A stretch of DNA of 64,000 nt from DATFVA01 sp963764235 (GCA_963764235.1 CAVXRO010000008.1:186001-250000), one strand, 5' to 3'; shown: positions 26,576 to 40,832, counted from the stretch's first letter. Made by a program: numbers and translations. The notes: a model not told the origin generated them from the sequence alone.

Positions 26576-26881
26576 ATGTTCATAGAACCCGTTGATTTAA
26601 GACAGATTGATAAGGAAGCTGCAAATATTTATGAAGCAGCAATTGTTACTGCTAAAAGAGCCCGCCAGATAAATGATGAAAATAAGATCGAGTATAATGC
26701 CCTTGTGAGCACTATTCCTACTACTGCAGGCGACGAAGAGGGAGAAGAGTTTGATAACCCTGCTCAGCTGAAGATCGCGCTTGATTTTGAGAAGAGAGAA
26801 AAACCTCATGTGCAGGCATTGCATGAACTGCTTGACGGTAAAATTGATTTTGATTATAAAAACAAATCTGAAACAATATAG
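26576..26881 (+). CDS. rpoZ: RNA polymerase omega subunit
   Basis: 101 aa. The Rpb6/omega core IYEAAIVTAKRARQINDE is present, followed by an acidic linker (GDEEGEEFDNPAQLKIALDFE) and KPHVQALHELLDGK. Omega folds and stabilises the beta' subunit. The ATG immediately follows the gmk stop and uses AAGGAG within the gmk end. Confidence 0.9.
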   Translation: MFIEPVDLRQIDKEAANIYEAAIVTAKRARQINDENKIEYNALVSTIPTTAGDEEGEEFDNPAQLKIALDFEKREKPHVQALHELLDGKIDFDYKNKSETI

Positions 26882-26900
26882 TTAACATAAAAGTTATATA

Positions 26901-28121
26901 ATGTCTCATGACGTTCTTTCAGGGAAAAAAATAATTTTAGGGGTAACAGGTGGCATCGCTGCTTATAAAGCCTGTTACCTCGTGAGAGAACTTATTCAGA
27001 GAGGTGCGGAAGTAAGAGTTGTAATGACTCCTTCCGCTCTCGAGTTTGTAGCCCCCCTTACGTTTTCATCGCTGACTCGTAATAAGGTAATAGTTAATAC
27101 TTTCCCGGTTTCACAATCGTATGGATGCGAGGTAAATACCTGGCATATCGATTATGGAACCTGGGCTGACCTTATGATAATTGCTCCCGCAACAATCAAT
27201 ACAGTGGCAAAAATTGCCTGCGGGTTTGCAGATAATGCATTAACTACGCTGGTAACTGCACTGCGCTGCCCTCTTATTGTTGCTCCGGCAGCTGATGTAG
27301 ATATGTATTTGAACCGCATAACTCAGCAGAATATTAACAGGCTGAGAGATTCAGGGTACTATATTATTGAGGCTGAGGAAGGTGATCTTGCGAGCGGACT
27401 AAAAGGTAAGGGCAGGCTGGCTGAAACCGGTAAAATTATAGATGCCTCGGTGCTGGTTTTATCCGGGTATAAACAAGATCTTAAAGGAAAGAAAGTCGTC
27501 GTTACTGCAGGTCCCACTTTTGAAGATATAGATCCTGTAAGGTTTATCGGGAACCGTTCTTCCGGGAAGATGGGTTATGCTGTGGCGAAAGCTGCCTTCC
27601 TGAGGGGTGCGGATGTTACCCTCATTACGGGCCCTTCATCCGAGCAGGCGTACCCTGAAATTAATCAGGTTAAAGTCCGTTCTGCGGAAGAGATGAAGAA
27701 GCAGGTAACTAAAGAATTTTCTTCAGCAGATATCCTCGTGATGGCTGCTGCCGTTGCTGATTATAAACCTAAAAAAGTATCTTCTTCCAAGATTAAAAAG
27801 GAAACTACCGGTCTTTCTTCTCTTAGACTGAAGGAAACAAGCGACATACTCGGCACATTAAAAAAGAAAGCTAGTCAGTTTGTTGCAGGCTTTGCGCTAG
27901 AGACAGATAACGAAATTGTAAATGCTAAAATGAAATTAAAGACCAAGAACCTTGATTTGATCGTACTGAATTCTTTAAAGGATAAGAATAGCGGGTTTGA
28001 ATTTGAAACCAACAGAATTACGGTGATACATAAAAATGGCAAATCTGTGAAGTTCAGACTAATGTCAAAATTTCAGGCTGCAAATAAAATTCTTGCGGAA
28101 ATTCTAAGAGCGATTGGCTGA
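26901..28121 (+). CDS. coaBC: bifunctional phosphopantothenoylcysteine decarboxylase/phosphopantothenate-cysteine ligase
   Basis: 406 aa. N-terminal CoaC flavoprotein domain (about 1-190) with GVTGGIAAYKACYLVREL and APATINTVAKIACGFADNALT. C-terminal CoaB domain (about 195-400) with VVVTAGPTFEDIDPVRFIGNRSSGKMGYA and AAAVADYKPK. It makes 4'-phosphopantetheine in two steps of CoA synthesis. Order yicC-gmk-rpoZ-coaBC is conserved. Confidence 0.97.
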   Translation: MSHDVLSGKKIILGVTGGIAAYKACYLVRELIQRGAEVRVVMTPSALEFVAPLTFSSLTRNKVIVNTFPVSQSYGCEVNTWHIDYGTWADLMIIAPATINTVAKIACGFADNALTTLVTALRCPLIVAPAADVDMYLNRITQQNINRLRDSGYYIIEAEEGDLASGLKGKGRLAETGKIIDASVLVLSGYKQDLKGKKVVVTAGPTFEDIDPVRFIGNRSSGKMGYAVAKAAFLRGADVTLITGPSSEQAYPEINQVKVRSAEEMKKQVTKEFSSADILVMAAAVADYKPKKVSSSKIKKETTGLSSLRLKETSDILGTLKKKASQFVAGFALETDNEIVNAKMKLKTKNLDLIVLNSLKDKNSGFEFETNRITVIHKNGKSVKFRLMSKFQAANKILAEILRAIG

Positions 28122-28154
28122 TCTTTTTCTCCTTCAAACAAATAATCGTGTTGA

Positions 28155-28907
28155 ATGAACAAGAACATTAAAGAAGAATTAATTCAGGCACTGCTGGATC
28201 AGAAAGAAATTTTCGGAGATGACCTTTTTGAAACCACCGGTGACATTCAAAATTATATGTCAAAACAGCGTAAAACAGAACTGGTAAGAAATTCCGTAAA
28301 AGGAGATGATAAAATCCCGGCATCTGAAGATCCTGAAGAAGACTGGGAAAAAGCCCAGACCCTTGAAGAACTGAATGGACTGATAAAGGACTGCATTAAG
28401 TGTCCCCTTCATAAATCAAGGAACAAGTTTGTATTCGGTGTGGGAAATCCTGACGCCGATGTTCTGATTGTAGGTGAGGGTCCCGGTGCTGAAGAAGATA
28501 AACAAGGCGAGCCGTTTGTAGGAAGAGCAGGGAAACTGCTTAATGATATCCTTAAAGCAATAAAATTTGAGAGAAGCGAAGTTTACATCGCAAACATTGT
28601 TAAATGCCGTCCTCCCGGAAACCGAACTCCTGTTGCAGAGGAAATGGATTCATGCTTCCCTTACCTTAACAAACAGATTGAACTTATAAAACCAAAACTT
28701 ATCCTTGCCCTTGGTCTGACTGCTGCACAGGGGCTCTTGAAGAAAAAAGATTCTTTAACCAGTATGAGGGGAAAGGTATTCGATTACAAAGGAATTAAAA
28801 CGATGGTTACATACCATCCTGCTGCCCTTTTGCGCAACCCTAATTGGAAAAGAGGCTGCTGGGAGGACGTTCAGCTGTTTCGCAAACTCTACGACGATAT
28901 GCTATAA
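28155..28907 (+). CDS. uracil-DNA glycosylase, family 4 (Fe-S)
   Basis: 250 aa. Four cysteines for a 4Fe-4S cluster are Cys80, Cys83, Cys151 and Cys167. The catalytic motif GEGPGAEEDKQGEPFVGRAG begins at 108, and the motif HPAALLRNP at 221. The first about 75 residues are an extra acidic extension compared with archaeal UDGa. The enzyme removes uracil from DNA and belongs to base-excision repair. Confidence 0.95.
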   Translation: MNKNIKEELIQALLDQKEIFGDDLFETTGDIQNYMSKQRKTELVRNSVKGDDKIPASEDPEEDWEKAQTLEELNGLIKDCIKCPLHKSRNKFVFGVGNPDADVLIVGEGPGAEEDKQGEPFVGRAGKLLNDILKAIKFERSEVYIANIVKCRPPGNRTPVAEEMDSCFPYLNKQIELIKPKLILALGLTAAQGLLKKKDSLTSMRGKVFDYKGIKTMVTYHPAALLRNPNWKRGCWEDVQLFRKLYDDML

Positions 28908-29058
28908 TTGTAATCGCTCTTCTAGCCGAAAAACTTCTTTTTCAAGTCTTATCGAATTTACTTGCATCTGCTCCGGCTTGTAACTATTTTTTCATTGATA
29001 TAGCTCAGCAAAAACTATGTTGATAAGTTGTTAACAATATTAGATTATTAAGTAAATA

Positions 29059-30489
29059 ATGGCCAGATCAAAAAATTATTACGAAGACATTTCCAAACTT
29101 ATTCCTGCCGATGTGAAACCCCCGGCTGCCGCGGATATAGAAGCTTCGGTGTTGGGTGCGATGATGATTGAACGTGAGGCTGTGCCGAAAGCAATTGAGC
29201 TTCTGAGCAGCGAAAGTTTCTACTTGAAACAGCATAAGCTTATCTTCGATGCTATGGTTTCCCTTTTTGAATCAGGTGAACCAATTGATACAGTTACTCT
29301 CTATGAGGAGCTGAAAAAGAGAGAGCAGGCTGAGGAAGCAGGCGGTGCGGTTTATTTAAGTAAGTTGTCGCAGAATATTTCTTCTGCTGCGAATATTGAG
29401 TACCACGCAAAGATCATTCTGGAGAAAGAAATACTCCGCGGGCTGATCACCAGCTCTCACGAAATAGCCCGGGCTGCCTATCAAGGTACCGAGGATGCAT
29501 TCGAAATTCTCGACCACGCCGAACGCAAAATATTTGAAATAACAGAAACGCATCTTAAAAAATCTTTTACCGGCATGGACCGGGCTGTGAGAGATGCTCT
29601 TGAGTACATTGAAGCAATACACTCTAACTCAAAACAAAAGTTTTCTGTGCCTACTGGTTTTTATGAGCTTGACGAAATGCTCGGAGGTTTTCAAAAATCG
29701 GACCTTATAATTATCGCTGCTCGTCCTTCAATGGGTAAGACTGCTCTTGCACTGACCCTTGCACGTAATGCGGCAGTGGATCATAAAGTGCCTGTCGGGA
29801 TCTTCAGTCTTGAAATGGCTACAATTCAGCTGATCATCCGTATGCTTTGCGCTGAGGGAAGACTGAATGCTCATCTGGTAAGGACTGGTAAGCTTCCTTC
29901 AGAGGAGGGAATTAAGTTAAGCAAGAATGCCCATAAGCTGATTGAGAGTCCCTTGTATATAGATGATACACCTGCACAGACAGTACTGGAGATCAGGGCA
30001 AAGGCAAGGAGGCTGAAAGCAGAAAAGAATATAGGAATGATAGTGATCGATTACCTTCAGCTTATGCAGGGACCATCAAACTCTGAAAGTCGTGAAAGGG
30101 AAATTTCACATATTTCCCGGTCGCTCAAGTCGCTTGCAAAAGAGCTTAATATACCTGTAATAGCTTTGGCCCAACTTAACCGTGCGGTAGAAACAAGAAA
30201 CGATAAACGTCCCCAGCTTTCGGATCTTCGCGAATCAGGATCAATTGAGCAGGACGCCGACGTGGTTCTGTTCCTGAATCGTCCCGAGTACTACGGAATT
30301 AAAAACTTTATGGACGATGGAACTTCGACCGAAGGCGTGGCTGAAGTGATCATTGGAAAACAGAGAAACGGACCAACCGGAGATATAAGACTTGCATTTA
30401 TAAAAGAATACGCACGGTTTGAAAATCTTGCTCACGCACGACAGATGGCGGAATATTCTATGGTACCGACGAATGAGGATATTATCTGA
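29059..30489 (+). CDS. dnaB: replicative DNA helicase
   Basis: 476 aa. N-terminal domain PPAAADIEASVLGAMMIE (about 15-115), linker, and RecA-like C-domain with Walker A ARPSMGKTAL, Walker B MIVIDYLQLM and the SLKSLAKELNIPVIALAQLNR motif. The GSIEQDADVVLFLNRPEYY end is standard and no intein is present. DnaB unwinds DNA at the fork as a hexamer. No SD site is evident before the ATG. Confidence 0.98.
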   Translation: MARSKNYYEDISKLIPADVKPPAAADIEASVLGAMMIEREAVPKAIELLSSESFYLKQHKLIFDAMVSLFESGEPIDTVTLYEELKKREQAEEAGGAVYLSKLSQNISSAANIEYHAKIILEKEILRGLITSSHEIARAAYQGTEDAFEILDHAERKIFEITETHLKKSFTGMDRAVRDALEYIEAIHSNSKQKFSVPTGFYELDEMLGGFQKSDLIIIAARPSMGKTALALTLARNAAVDHKVPVGIFSLEMATIQLIIRMLCAEGRLNAHLVRTGKLPSEEGIKLSKNAHKLIESPLYIDDTPAQTVLEIRAKARRLKAEKNIGMIVIDYLQLMQGPSNSESREREISHISRSLKSLAKELNIPVIALAQLNRAVETRNDKRPQLSDLRESGSIEQDADVVLFLNRPEYYGIKNFMDDGTSTEGVAEVIIGKQRNGPTGDIRLAFIKEYARFENLAHARQMAEYSMVPTNEDII

Positions 30490-30502
30490 CAAGAAGATTT
30501 TT

Positions 30503-31381
30503 ATGAAAATAAACAGAAAGATATTTGTGCTGATTATTTTGTTTGCCGGAACAGTCCTTCCGCAGGTTTTTTCTGATACGGATTATACCATTTGCAGACA
30601 GAAATTTTCCTATGCTGCCTCTGCTGACCTCGCGCAGGAACCGATGACAGATATCGTTGCCGATATTGGGAAGACTTTCCTTGGAACTGACTATGAATCA
30701 CATGGCATTGAGAAAAAAGGGGATGAGGAGCTAATAATAAATTTAACAGGACTTGATTGTACTACCTTTGTGGAGAATGCTCTCGTCTTTGCAAGACTAA
30801 TTAAACTAGGTAAAACTTCCTTTAAAGGTTATGAAAATGAGCTTCAGGCGGTAAGATACCGGAACGGGGTCATCGATAGGTATCCCAGCAGGCTTCATTA
30901 TTTTACTGACTGGATTTTTGATAACGAGAAAAAAGGAATTATTGATGATATAACAGAACTGGTAGGAGGGAAATCCACACGGTTCCATGTTAATTTTATG
31001 TCGTCTCATCCTGAAAGTTATCCACAGCTTAAAAGACATCCTGAATTCCTTAAGGAGATAAGGAAACAGGAAGCGGAAATTAACCGCCGGAATTATTTCT
31101 ACATCCCTAAGGAAAGAGTCGGTTTTGTTGAGAACCGGATAAGTAACGGGGATATCATTGCGTTTACTACAAGTATACCGGGACTGGATGTCAGTCATGT
31201 AGGAATTGCAGTAAGAATGGAGGATAATAGAATTCATCTACTGCATGCACCTCATCCGGGAGCTGCTGTTCAGATAACTGAAGAGCCTCTCTCTTCTTAC
31301 ATTAATAGTGTTAAGAAAGATACGGGGATAATGGTTTTAAAACCCCTTGATCCAACGGAGAAAAATCTTTCGGAATATTAA
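30503..31381 (+). CDS. exported DUF1460 NlpC/P60-like peptidase
   Basis: 292 aa from the ATG at 30503, which follows AAGAAG; the frame is open further upstream inside dnaB but the signal peptide begins here. The DUF1460 domain has Cys86 (LTGLDCTTFVENAL) and His232 (DVSHVGIAVR), the thiol-peptidase pair. Structures of this family have a papain-like NlpC/P60 fold, implying cleavage of peptidoglycan peptides. It sits 13 bases after dnaB. Confidence 0.85.
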   Translation: MKINRKIFVLIILFAGTVLPQVFSDTDYTICRQKFSYAASADLAQEPMTDIVADIGKTFLGTDYESHGIEKKGDEELIINLTGLDCTTFVENALVFARLIKLGKTSFKGYENELQAVRYRNGVIDRYPSRLHYFTDWIFDNEKKGIIDDITELVGGKSTRFHVNFMSSHPESYPQLKRHPEFLKEIRKQEAEINRRNYFYIPKERVGFVENRISNGDIIAFTTSIPGLDVSHVGIAVRMEDNRIHLLHAPHPGAAVQITEEPLSSYINSVKKDTGIMVLKPLDPTEKNLSEY

Positions 31382-31597
31382 TGTTTCTTTTTGATCAGGC
31401 TTCTTCACGTTTTCAGGTTTTTGAATCTTCACAATAATCCTATTCATTCAATCCTGCTCCACCCAATTATCACTTTTTTCATTCGGATACCCTAATTAGT
31501 GACTAAAAATAAGGTTTTTGTTTACGTATGTTTTAACTTGATTCTTTGTTTTTCAGTCAGCTTTCTGATAAATTTATAAATTAACAACTTTAGATTT

Positions 31598-32332
31598 ATG
31601 AAAAAAATATACCTGATACTGATAACGAGTTTATTTATTACAACCGCGTTACTGGCACAAGAATCAAAATATTTTGATGCTCCCTTTGGCGGGGGCGGAG
31701 GATTTACGCCCGGATTCATATCTCCTAATATGGATCCTCTTAATAATGTCCTGCCAGCTGATTTCCCCAGATTGACTAATAAAGTAATATTCACTACCGG
31801 CGGTGCGGGATTTTTTTACGTCGGTCTTATAAAATTTTTAAGGATAGGCGGCGGAGGATTTGGAGGCTCTACTTCCGAAATGATTCAGTCATCTTCCGAT
31901 AATTTCAGAAGGGAAGTTGATTATTCGATAGGCGGCGGAGGATTGACAATCGAATATACAGTACCATTTATAAGAGATTTTGGAATTTCTGTGGGCGCAA
32001 TGATAGGCGGAGGAAGCATAACAGCAGAGATTTACAAGAACAAGGGTGAATTTTCCTGGAATGATTTGACAGGAGAGTTCAATGCAGCCTCACAGACTGA
32101 GAACATAAGCAGAAGGATCTCCGGGACCTATTGGCTGTTATCCCCCACACTGAATATAGATATTCCTATTTACCGGTTTGTTTCAATCAGGGTCGGCGGT
32201 GGTTATCAGCTGTCGCTCGGGGAAAGCTGGACAATCGAAAATGACCAGGATCTGGCTGGTGTTCCCTCTGAGTTTAATGGTAATTGTTTCTTCATTCAAA
32301 CAGGAATTTTTCTGGGATTTTTTGCTTTCTGA
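31598..32332 (+). CDS. hypothetical outer-membrane beta-barrel-like protein
   Basis: 244 aa with a signal peptide (1-20, ending LLAQ). The mature part is Gly-rich (GGGGGF, GGGGFGG, IGGGG) and has alternating aromatic/hydrophobic strands finishing FFIQTGIFLGFFAF, a terminal aromatic as in outer-membrane barrels. I do not recognise a family. The stop codon lies one base before the start of the dTDP-glucose dehydratase gene, which could be coincidental or indicate co-transcription. Confidence 0.65.
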   Translation: MKKIYLILITSLFITTALLAQESKYFDAPFGGGGGFTPGFISPNMDPLNNVLPADFPRLTNKVIFTTGGAGFFYVGLIKFLRIGGGGFGGSTSEMIQSSSDNFRREVDYSIGGGGLTIEYTVPFIRDFGISVGAMIGGGSITAEIYKNKGEFSWNDLTGEFNAASQTENISRRISGTYWLLSPTLNIDIPIYRFVSIRVGGGYQLSLGESWTIENDQDLAGVPSEFNGNCFFIQTGIFLGFFAF

Positions 32333-32333
32333 T

Positions 32334-33344
32334 ATGAAAAATATTTTAGTTACGGGCGGAGCAGGATTCATCGGTAGTAATTTTATCAACTACGTGCTTA
32401 ACGAACACCATGATTATAAAATCATCAATATCGATAAGCTAACTTATGCCGGGAATCTTGAGAACCTCGTTCAAAGCGAGGATAATCCTGATTTTTATTT
32501 TGTGAAAGGCGATATAAATAATTCTGAACTGATAAATTACCTTTTTGAAAGGTTCGGGATCAATTATGTCATAAATTTTGCGGCCGAATCTCATGTCGAC
32601 CGAAGTATCCTCGGCTCTGAGATCTTCTACAGAACTAATGTGCTGGGTACCAATGTACTTCTCGAGATATCCCGAAAGTACGGGGTGGAAAAGTTTGTCC
32701 AAGTTTCTACTGATGAGGTATATGGAAGTTTAGGCAAAAACGGGTTATTTTCAGAGAAAACACCGCTTTCACCTAATAGTCCATATTCCTCTAGTAAAGC
32801 TGCTGCGGATATGATGGCTCTATCTTTCCATCATACATACGGAATGCCGGTGGTTGTAACCAGATGCTCCAACAATTACGGTCCTTACCAGTTTCCTGAA
32901 AAGCTTATCCCGCTGATTATACTTAATTCTCTGAGCGGTAAAAAACTTCCGGTATACGGTGACGGGATGAATGTACGCGACTGGATTTTTGTGGATGACC
33001 ATAATCGCGCGATTGATCTTGTATTTCAGAAAGGGGAGCCTGGCCAGGTCTATAATATCGGCGCATCGAACGAAATGCCCAACATAGAAATAATAAGACT
33101 GATCTTAAATTATCTGAATAAGCCCGAGAGTCTGATTGAATATGTGAAGGACCGTCCCGGTCACGACAGAAGGTATGCTATAGATTCAACAAAAATTCAG
33201 AACGAGCTGGGATGGAAGCCGCTCTTCACGTTTGAAGATGCAATAGAAAAAACAATCGACTGGTACCTTCAGAACGAAACATGGTGGTCGAGGATCATTT
33301 CAGGTGAATACCAGGATTATTACAAGTTACAATATCAACTCTGA
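32334..33344 (+). CDS. rfbB: dTDP-glucose 4,6-dehydratase
   Basis: 336 aa from the ATG at 32334; the open frame runs further upstream inside the previous gene. Rossmann TGGAGFIGSNF, the substrate-binding NFAAESHVDRSI, catalytic pair VSTDEVYG (Thr-Asp-Glu) and YSSSKAAAD (Tyr-x3-Lys) are all present, as is RPGHDRRYA. It converts dTDP-glucose to dTDP-4-keto-6-deoxyglucose, the second step to dTDP-rhamnose and related sugars. No rfbA, rfbC or rfbD lies nearby, so the rest of the pathway is elsewhere. Confidence 0.95.
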   Translation: MKNILVTGGAGFIGSNFINYVLNEHHDYKIINIDKLTYAGNLENLVQSEDNPDFYFVKGDINNSELINYLFERFGINYVINFAAESHVDRSILGSEIFYRTNVLGTNVLLEISRKYGVEKFVQVSTDEVYGSLGKNGLFSEKTPLSPNSPYSSSKAAADMMALSFHHTYGMPVVVTRCSNNYGPYQFPEKLIPLIILNSLSGKKLPVYGDGMNVRDWIFVDDHNRAIDLVFQKGEPGQVYNIGASNEMPNIEIIRLILNYLNKPESLIEYVKDRPGHDRRYAIDSTKIQNELGWKPLFTFEDAIEKTIDWYLQNETWWSRIISGEYQDYYKLQYQL

Positions 33345-33375
33345 AAAATATACTAAACAACGGAAGACTGCTTAA

Positions 33376-34815
33376 ATGAAAAAATTATTTGGTGCGCTGT
33401 TTCTTATCGTTTTTGCAATTAACAGTTATGCACAAATTGACAATAAATTTAACTTCAACAACAATGACATGCTGCAGATGGGAGCCATAAGTGTTACCAT
33501 TGGAGGCGAATTTGTCATCACGGGTACTTTTCCGGCGTTAATTACTGAACGGGTTGATGCATTCGTTACAAGAATGTATAATCAGGTGAAAGAGGAAATG
33601 GCAAGGACCATTAATGATCCGCAGCTGCTTGAACAGCTTAACAAAAAGCTGAATAACTATGTACTGCGCAATATTACCTTAAAGAGGGCTTCGGGGGAGG
33701 TTCTGCATCTTGATCTCCGTAAGTTCAGGTTAAACGGAGATTTTTCTAACAATCCATATCTCAAAAATGATGATGTTATAATTTTTCCGCAGCCTGATTT
33801 CGATCACAATTCATTTACAGTCTCCGGTGCTGTTAACAACCCGGGGAAGTTCTTCTTTGTTGAAGGTGATCATCTGCAGGATGCACTGGAGCTTGCGCAG
33901 GGGGTCAATAATGCATACGAGAACGTCGAGGGGGTTGAAATTCACCGGCTTAATTATACCGGGGATGAGATTCAGGTGATTAAAACTGATGTTGACAGCA
34001 ATCCTGCTCTCGAGAGGGGCGATGGAATAATAGTGGTTGCAAGAGAAAGCCAGAAAAAGGGATTCAGTGTAATCGTTGCCGGTGAAGTTAATAATCCCGG
34101 GAGGATACCCGTTACCAAAAACAACACAACAATAAATCAGGTCATTGAAAAAGCCGGGGGTTTCAAGCAGGATGCCTCGTTGAGAAGAACAAAGCTGTTC
34201 ACAGGGAATAGTCTGCCCATTCTGTTGGAAAACTATTACGGGGTGGACTTAAATACTTTGTCCGAGGTACTCGATGAAAAGCTTACAAACTTTTTGTTAA
34301 AGTTTCAGAATATGATGATGATAAGGATGTCCAACATTGATGAAATGGATTCATCATATTTTCTTATGGAGAATGATTTAAGACTCCTGCTGGAAAGTGG
34401 TCCTGTTGACTTCACCAAAATAAAAGATACATCATCGAATGTTTCCGACTATATAGTAAGTGACGGCGACGTGATAATTATCCCTCCGAAGGAAAAAACA
34501 GTATACATTTTCGGCCAGGTAGCAGAACCAGGGAAAGTCAATTATGTGGCAGGGAAAGATTTTGAGTATTACATAAAAGAAGCAGGCGGAAAAGGGGAGT
34601 ATGCCAGAGATGACGTAATGCTTATCAAATCGATAACCAAAGAATGGATTCCTGCCGATGAGGAGAATGCTAAGATAGAAGAAGGGGATTACATCTTTGT
34701 ACCAAGAACCCTTGCGAAATCATTTAATTATTATGTTAAAAATACGAGCATTTTTCTCGGCATTATCGGGAGTCTTGCCACTATTGCGCTCCTTATTGTT
34801 AACCTCACCAAATAG
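33376..34815 (+). CDS. SLBB-domain polysaccharide export protein (Wza-like)
   Basis: 479 aa. Signal peptide 1-20. A poly-export-like N-domain (about 25-140, FNFNNNDMLQMGAISVTIGGEFVITGT) is followed by SLBB repeats at about 147-235 (FTVSGAVNNPGKF), 237-305 (VIVAGEVNNPGRI) and 370-450 (VYIFGQVAEPGKV). A C-terminal membrane helix is at about 455-477. Proteins of this type form the outer-membrane channel for capsule or EPS. It follows rfbB by 31 bases. Confidence 0.88.
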   Translation: MKKLFGALFLIVFAINSYAQIDNKFNFNNNDMLQMGAISVTIGGEFVITGTFPALITERVDAFVTRMYNQVKEEMARTINDPQLLEQLNKKLNNYVLRNITLKRASGEVLHLDLRKFRLNGDFSNNPYLKNDDVIIFPQPDFDHNSFTVSGAVNNPGKFFFVEGDHLQDALELAQGVNNAYENVEGVEIHRLNYTGDEIQVIKTDVDSNPALERGDGIIVVARESQKKGFSVIVAGEVNNPGRIPVTKNNTTINQVIEKAGGFKQDASLRRTKLFTGNSLPILLENYYGVDLNTLSEVLDEKLTNFLLKFQNMMMIRMSNIDEMDSSYFLMENDLRLLLESGPVDFTKIKDTSSNVSDYIVSDGDVIIIPPKEKTVYIFGQVAEPGKVNYVAGKDFEYYIKEAGGKGEYARDDVMLIKSITKEWIPADEENAKIEEGDYIFVPRTLAKSFNYYVKNTSIFLGIIGSLATIALLIVNLTK

Positions 34816-35211
34816 AATTGAAAAATTAAACAGATGTAGACAGGTTTGATTAATCACCTTTCCTGATCTGACGCAAGAATTTCCTTTAAGTATTTTCAAT
34901 TTCATTTAAAAGAAATATATTTGTGCAGTGTTCTGATTAATTATGTTCTTTGTGAGGCTTTGTATTTATGCAGTATGAAAAGAATGTTAGAAATAGTTTT
35001 TACAAACCATCTGCTTACTGACCCTTTCGAACCTATTGAAAATCCTTGAATGACTTCTTCCGGCATACGCAGTCCTGTACCTGGGTTCTATTTTGCCTCT
35101 GTCCGGCCTGCAGCAAGTGCAATAACCCGATCCTGCTGTCATACAGAATATAGATCCGTCAGCCGGTGAAGAAAAATATTGCAGAAAAAACATCTTATAA
35201 TGACTTAAAAC

Positions 35212-35241
35212 TTGACATTCTGACTAAATCCTATATATTTG
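35212..35241 (+). promoter_or_regulatory. rRNA operon promoter P1 (Bacteroidetes type)
   Basis: TTGACA at 35212 followed after 19 bases (counted from TTG) by TATATTTG at 35234-35241, an exact TAnnTTTG box. Confidence 0.7.
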
Positions 35242-35320
35242 AAAGGCTGTTTTAGAAATGGTTTCGCCATAAGAAAAACGGCAGATTTGATGATAAAATT
35301 TGAAATGATGGTAAATTCTC

Positions 35321-35351
35321 TTGACATTCGATACAAGAGGAAGTAAATTTG
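35321..35351 (+). promoter_or_regulatory. rRNA operon promoter P2 (Bacteroidetes type)
   Basis: TTGACA at 35321 followed after 20 bases by TAAATTTG at 35344-35351. It shares the decamer CTTGACATTC with P1, about 109 bases upstream. Confidence 0.7.
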
Positions 35352-35392
35352 ATACCCTTCTTTTATGAAGGTTTCATATTAAAATTTTTGAA

Positions 35393-35402
35393 TGTTCTTT
35401 GA
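35393..35402 (+). promoter_or_regulatory. boxA antitermination element, 16S leader
   Basis: TGTTCTTTGA resembles the boxA consensus TGCTCTTTAACA and recurs identically before the 23S gene. boxA recruits NusB/S10 to make rRNA transcription resistant to Rho. Confidence 0.65.
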
Positions 35403-35403
35403 T

Positions 35404-35444
35404 AGAGTGAGTGACATTTAACTCGTCAGTTAAATGGTTTCAAC
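35404..35444 (+). promoter_or_regulatory. left half of the 16S rRNA processing stem with inserted hairpin
   Basis: AGAGTGAGT (35404-35412) and GTTTCAAC (35437-35444) pair with the continuous segment 37063-37079 behind the 16S gene. Between them, CATTTAAC/GTTAAATG (35415-35436) makes its own 8-bp hairpin, so the precursor forms a three-way junction. Such stems are cut by RNase III. Confidence 0.65.
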
Positions 35445-35501
35445 AAAAGCGTACTTAATAATTTATATACGCCAGATTACAAGCCATTAAATCAAACTTT
35501 A

Positions 35502-37038
<1,537 letters not shown>

Positions 37039-37151
37039 GAGTAATCGAAACCGTTTACTACAGTTGAAACACTCACTCTTCTTTTTTTCTAACGAGTCTG
37101 AACTATAATCCGGCTCGGTTTATTAGTTCTTTTTTTTAATAAACTGGAACT

Positions 37152-37225
<74 letters not shown>

Positions 37226-37286
37226 CTAATCTTTGGGTGTGTTTAACTTAATGTTAGCCGATACCCCATAAAACTATATAGTTTTT

Positions 37287-37359
37287 GGGGCTATAGCTCA
37301 ATTGGGAGAGCGCCGCCCTTGCAAGGCGGAGGTTATCGGTTCGATCCCGATTAGCTCCA
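37287..37359 (+). tRNA. tRNA-Ala (TGC anticodon)
   Basis: A 73-base cloverleaf with acceptor stem GGGGCTA/TAGCTCC, anticodon stem-loop CCGCC-CTTGCAA-GGCGG and T-arm ATCGG-TTCGATC-CCGAT. CCA is not encoded. It is the second spacer tRNA. Confidence 0.96.
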
Positions 37360-37384
37360 CTAATCCCGAATTGTCGGGTAAGAT

Positions 37385-37394
37385 TGTTCTTTGA
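37385..37394 (+). promoter_or_regulatory. boxA element before 23S
   Basis: TGTTCTTTGA, identical over ten bases to the leader boxA at 35393. A second boxA in the spacer is known from other rRNA operons. Confidence 0.6.
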
Positions 37395-37498
37395 AAGATT
37401 GAAAGAGTAAAAAATATTTTCTGATGAAAATCGGAAAAATTTTACTGAGCCATAAAAAACAAACAGAAAGAGCACAGACTATCTGTGAATAAAAATTT
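37394..37498 (+). promoter_or_regulatory. left half of the 23S rRNA processing stem
   Basis: AAAGATTGAAAGAG (37394-37407) pairs with CTCTTTCAGTCTTT (40566-40579) with one G-U, and TGTGAATAAAAATTT (37484-37498) pairs perfectly with AAATTTTTATTCACA (40523-40537). The helix brings both ends of the 23S together for RNase III. Confidence 0.7.
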
Positions 37499-37500
37499 TC

Positions 37501-40521
<3,021 letters not shown>

Positions 40522-40607
40522 TAAATTTTTATTCACATGATAGGTCTCTTTTTGTTTGGGCTTGGCTCTTTCAGTCTTTCTTTATTTTTTTTGACAAAGT
40601 TTTAAAT

Positions 40608-40723
<116 letters not shown>

Positions 40724-40734
40724 TTTTAATTTAT

Positions 40735-40767
40735 AAAACCCCGTTCATTCGATCGGGGTTTTTTTAT
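40735..40767 (+). terminator. rRNA operon terminator
   Basis: AAAACCCCG and CGGGGTTTT form a nine-pair stem around a 10-base loop, followed by further T residues. It sits 12 bases after the 5S end. Confidence 0.85.
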
Positions 40768-40832
40768 GCCCGGTCCTACTATCAGATCAACCTGTTTCTT
40801 ATATTTGATTTAATTAAAATAGGGAGCTAAGT

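Larger units (their letters stand above)
34816..35501. other. rRNA operon upstream region (686 bases)
   Basis: The first about 390 bases contain no coding or RNA gene that I can support. From 35212 the region holds two tandem promoters, a boxA, a leader hairpin and the left half of the 16S processing stem, each listed separately. Confidence 0.7.

Noticed and set aside
34916..34923. Exact TATATTTG box, candidate third rRNA promoter
   Set aside because: No TTG lies 19-21 bases upstream; it lacks half of the consensus and is about 580 bases from the 16S start.
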